In this document: positions 57,114 to 60,156 of the stretch, piece by piece
How the letters are laid out: each line of letters begins with the position of its first letter
Numbering within the stretch: position 1 is the stretch's first letter
NCBI RefSeq assembly: GCF_015062905.1
Contig: NZ_SUTK01000005.1
Location: 1-60,156 of the forward strand
Source of the DNA: Methanobrevibacter thaueri
GTDB lineage: Archaea; Methanobacteriota; Methanobacteria; Methanobacteriales; Methanobacteriaceae
Direction: 5' to 3'
DNA length: 60,156 bases
Notes under the pieces: model-generated
The model's database searches: none
The model's input: only the letters and a program-made list of their open reading frames with translations
Told to the model about the DNA's origin: nothing
Position numbers and translations under genes: made by a program

Positions 57114-58196
57114 TTAATATAATGGGATATGCTTTATCTCAACGGTTGATGAGTTCATGTCTGAATTTTCAACTTGGGCCAGCCATTCGCCTTTGCACTC
57201 GCAGTCATGCTCTATTTTTGTCTGTGTCAGATTGTTGGCTATAATCATATGTTTCAGGTCCTTACTGCATTTTTTACAGTTGTAAGGGCCTCTCCTGGAG
57301 CCGAAACCTGATGTGTCCATGAGAGCAGGCAGGTCTATCTCGTCCCTTACTGTATTGATGATTTCAATGCAGGACCATATCCATGGCGGCTGGTATGCTC
57401 CTTTTCTCCAGAATCTTTCGATCACGGTTCCTCCGTGTATTGTTGCCGGACAGAATGACAGTCTGTCAACGCCTATTGAATTGCAGTAATGTGCGGTTTC
57501 AATCGCTTCAGCTATTGCCTCTGATTCGGATACTAGGATAGGCTTTACAAAAATATATGCCTTTGACTTTAGGTTGTATCCCTTTGTCTCTTTCAGGTTC
57601 TGCATCAGTTTCACGGCTTCTTCAAAATCATCACGGGTAAATCCCTTATTGATCTTGTTCAGTCGGGTGTAGTCGTTTGAGGTTTCAAGACCTATGCTCA
57701 CTTCGAACAGGGTGTCTCCTATGATGTCGAATATTTCATCAAGGTATTCTTCCTTTACATATTCTGGCCTTGACTCTACAATGATTTCAGTCACGTTGCC
57801 CAGACCAATTAATGTTTTCAGGATTTCATCACGGGCGTCCTTTGGAAGCTCATAGGGATTTAAAAAACTTCCTGATGCGAAGAGTTTCACTGAAATTCTG
57901 TCCTCCTCGGCTATCGGATGTCTGGACAGGTGGTTGTGGAATATTTTCAGGATGGTTTCAGTGTCAATTGGTTCCAGTGTGCAGTCTGACACATAGCTGC
58001 ACATGGTGCATCCGCCACTGTCTCCCAATGCCCATGCACATCCTGGAGTGGGTAAAATCATGAATAATGTTTTTGCAACGCCATCATAAGTTAAATCATC
58101 ATTATACCAGCTTGCCCCAACCTGTTCTGGGGTTTTCGGTTCCTTTCTCTCAAAGGCTCTTTGCCTAATTTCTTTTGTTAAGTTTTCAATTTCCAT
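57114..58196 (-). CDS. raSEA: Archaeosine synthesis radical SAM protein RaSEA
   Basis: The protein has 360 residues. The cluster motif is CAWALGDSGGCTMCSY, a C-x9-C-x2-C pattern distinct from classical radical SAM enzymes and characteristic of the TIGR01210 family. Other blocks are FASGSFLNPYELP and VGLETSNDYTRLNKINKGF. RaSEA works with ArcS to convert lysine-tagged preQ0 at tRNA position 15 to archaeosine. Cysteines near the C-terminus (CKKCSKDL and CECKGEW) likely bind zinc. No arcS is in the window. Confidence 0.88.
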   Translation of the reverse strand: MEIENLTKEIRQRAFERKEPKTPEQVGASWYNDDLTYDGVAKTLFMILPTPGCAWALGDSGGCTMCSYVSDCTLEPIDTETILKIFHNHLSRHPIAEEDRISVKLFASGSFLNPYELPKDARDEILKTLIGLGNVTEIIVESRPEYVKEEYLDEIFDIIGDTLFEVSIGLETSNDYTRLNKINKGFTRDDFEEAVKLMQNLKETKGYNLKSKAYIFVKPILVSESEAIAEAIETAHYCNSIGVDRLSFCPATIHGGTVIERFWRKGAYQPPWIWSCIEIINTVRDEIDLPALMDTSGFGSRRGPYNCKKCSKDLKHMIIANNLTQTKIEHDCECKGEWLAQVENSDMNSSTVEIKHIPLY

Positions 58197-58275
58197 TATA
58201 ATATTATTATATGGAAGTTATAATTAAAAATTATGTTAAAAATAGTATATTATTAAGTTGTGTGTAATGGTTTAA

Positions 58276-58304
58276 AAAAATAAAAAAAGAAAAAGTAAGC
58301 AAGT

Positions 58305-58316
<12 letters not shown>
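58276..58316 (-). terminator. mer terminator hairpin
   Basis: GCAAGTTT (58299-58306) pairs with AAACTTGC (58309-58316), eight perfect pairs overlapping the mer stop. It is followed on the minus strand by a U-rich tract (58276-58294). Confidence 0.65.
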
Positions 58317-59267
<951 letters not shown>

Positions 59268-59915
59268 ATTTTATCACCAATAGTATCTTTTGTTTTGCAG
59301 TATATAAAGCAATTTTTATTTGAATTAGATAGAAAGTTTTAAATATCATTTATGTTTTTCGCATGTGTGACTTTTAATAAATTATTATTATTCAAAAAAT
59401 TATTTTTTTCACGATTTTATTTGTTTCAATATATACGAACAATAAATTTCAAAAAATTCGTTATATTTTCTTAATATTTGAGCTTATTTTTTTATAATAA
59501 TCATTAATATTTTTTAATTTAGTGTTATATAGAATATTTTAATTTTATAGATATTTAAATGGAATATTGCAATATTTTTTAATTGAATTTGTTAATGAAA
59601 TTACCGTCTGTATAGTATGTGCTATATGTTTTTATGGCGTTGGTTTAAGTTATATTGTATTTACAATTTTGACTATGATGACTGCTTTTCCGCATATAGC
59701 TATAATTTATCATGTTTATTGTATTAATTGAATTATTAATATCATTGAATGTGCTTTGTGAGTACCTGAGTTTTTCGGGTATGATGTAAGTTTTGTAGAT
59801 GTGGTGAAATTTGATTATAGAAACTTTTATATCAAATTTTATGTATTAATACTCGTCTATATTTTTTTAGCGTACTTCATAATACTTTATACTTATTATG
59901 TCTGTTATGTGTTCA
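59268..59915. other. Gene-free AT-rich region with rRNA promoter
   Basis: No ORF of interest is seen in about 650 bases. A TATA-like box (AACTTTTATATC, about 59821-59832) would start the rRNA operon near 59855. A small hairpin, TACCTGA/TCGGGTA with one wobble (59763-59781), lies 50 bases before it; its role is unknown. The left part (59268-59640) is simple AT-rich sequence and includes the mer promoter. Confidence 0.5.

Positions 59916-60156
<241 letters not shown>

Noticed and set aside
59763..59781. Small hairpin before the rRNA promoter as a regulatory RNA
   Set aside because: Seven pairs with one wobble in AT-rich sequence is weak evidence, with no other element nearby.

Overview
The window looks like chromosome of a low-GC, hydrogenotrophic methanogenic archaeon of the Methanobacteriales, most likely Methanobrevibacter or a close relative. 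The evidence is: [Fe]-hydrogenase (Hmd) with all seven hcg cofactor genes; F420-dependent Mer; MfnE (methanofuran synthesis); RadB, ABCE1, Pth2, aEF1B and RaSEA; porCDABEF; Ser/Asp-rich anchored surface proteins; TATA-driven A+T-rich promoters; and a 16S rRNA 5' end whose sequence fits that genus. I see no insertion sequence, prophage or CRISPR array. The genus call is from memory of the families and the 16S sequence, not from a search.

Layout. 1-1000: end of an ABC ATPase, then a gene-poor unit with two tiny ORFs, long-range complementarity and a hairpin plus T-tract. 1-6.6 kb: lipid synthase, DUF357, Sua5/YrdC, a thioester-type surface protein, RadB, and an aminotransferase/Fe-S/DGC operon. 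6.6-13.9 kb: hcgFEDCBA and hmd on the minus strand, with hcgG divergent. 14.3-17.3 kb: a SecB-like protein, an FdhA-like fragment, an FdhB/FrhB-like protein and an MvhD-like protein, resembling an flp (Fdh-like protein) operon without its large subunit. 17.3-18.3 kb: two related structured RNAs. 18.3-24.1 kb: ABCE1, surface protein, Pth2, MfnE, zinc ribbon, aEF1B, CPBP protease and TetR. 24.4-24.75 kb: a third structured RNA candidate between iron-box-like palindromes. 24.8-33 kb: DUF4012 protein, Tad-like pilus motor pair, methyltransferase, a GHKL/STAS pair, TctA-like permease, MarR and small surface proteins. 33-38.5 kb: feoB-feoA-zinc ribbon, then the nickel/cobalt ECF transporter cbiM-nikN-cbiQ-cbiO. 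38.8-44.6 kb: envelope proteins, a ferredoxin, tRNA-Leu and tRNA-Thr, PhoU and fumarase alpha. 44.6-48.2 kb: pyruvate:ferredoxin oxidoreductase. 48.5-59.3 kb: DHPS-like protein, MoxR/VWA, NcsA with a sulfur carrier, RaSEA and Mer. 59.9 kb to the end: start of 16S rRNA.

The most interesting layer is regulatory. (a) A promoter/operator built on GTAATAC/GTATTAC and a TATA box is 36/36 identical in front of the flp-like operon and of an orphan structured RNA, and 23/24 identical (core) in front of the nickel-type transporter cbiM. Related palindromes lie between hmd and hcgG. This suggests a metal (nickel?) regulon. (b) A second palindrome, TTTAGG-N4-CCTAAA, occurs upstream of hcgG, beside a ferredoxin, twice at the 24.4-kb RNA, and in variant form before feoB and feoA. 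This suggests an iron regulon. (c) Three candidate non-coding RNAs each show the same 7-mer UCUCCUC in the loop of a strong hairpin. That loop can pair with Shine-Dalgarno sequences, so they could be archaeal metal-responsive small RNAs. Point (c) is inference from sequence alone.
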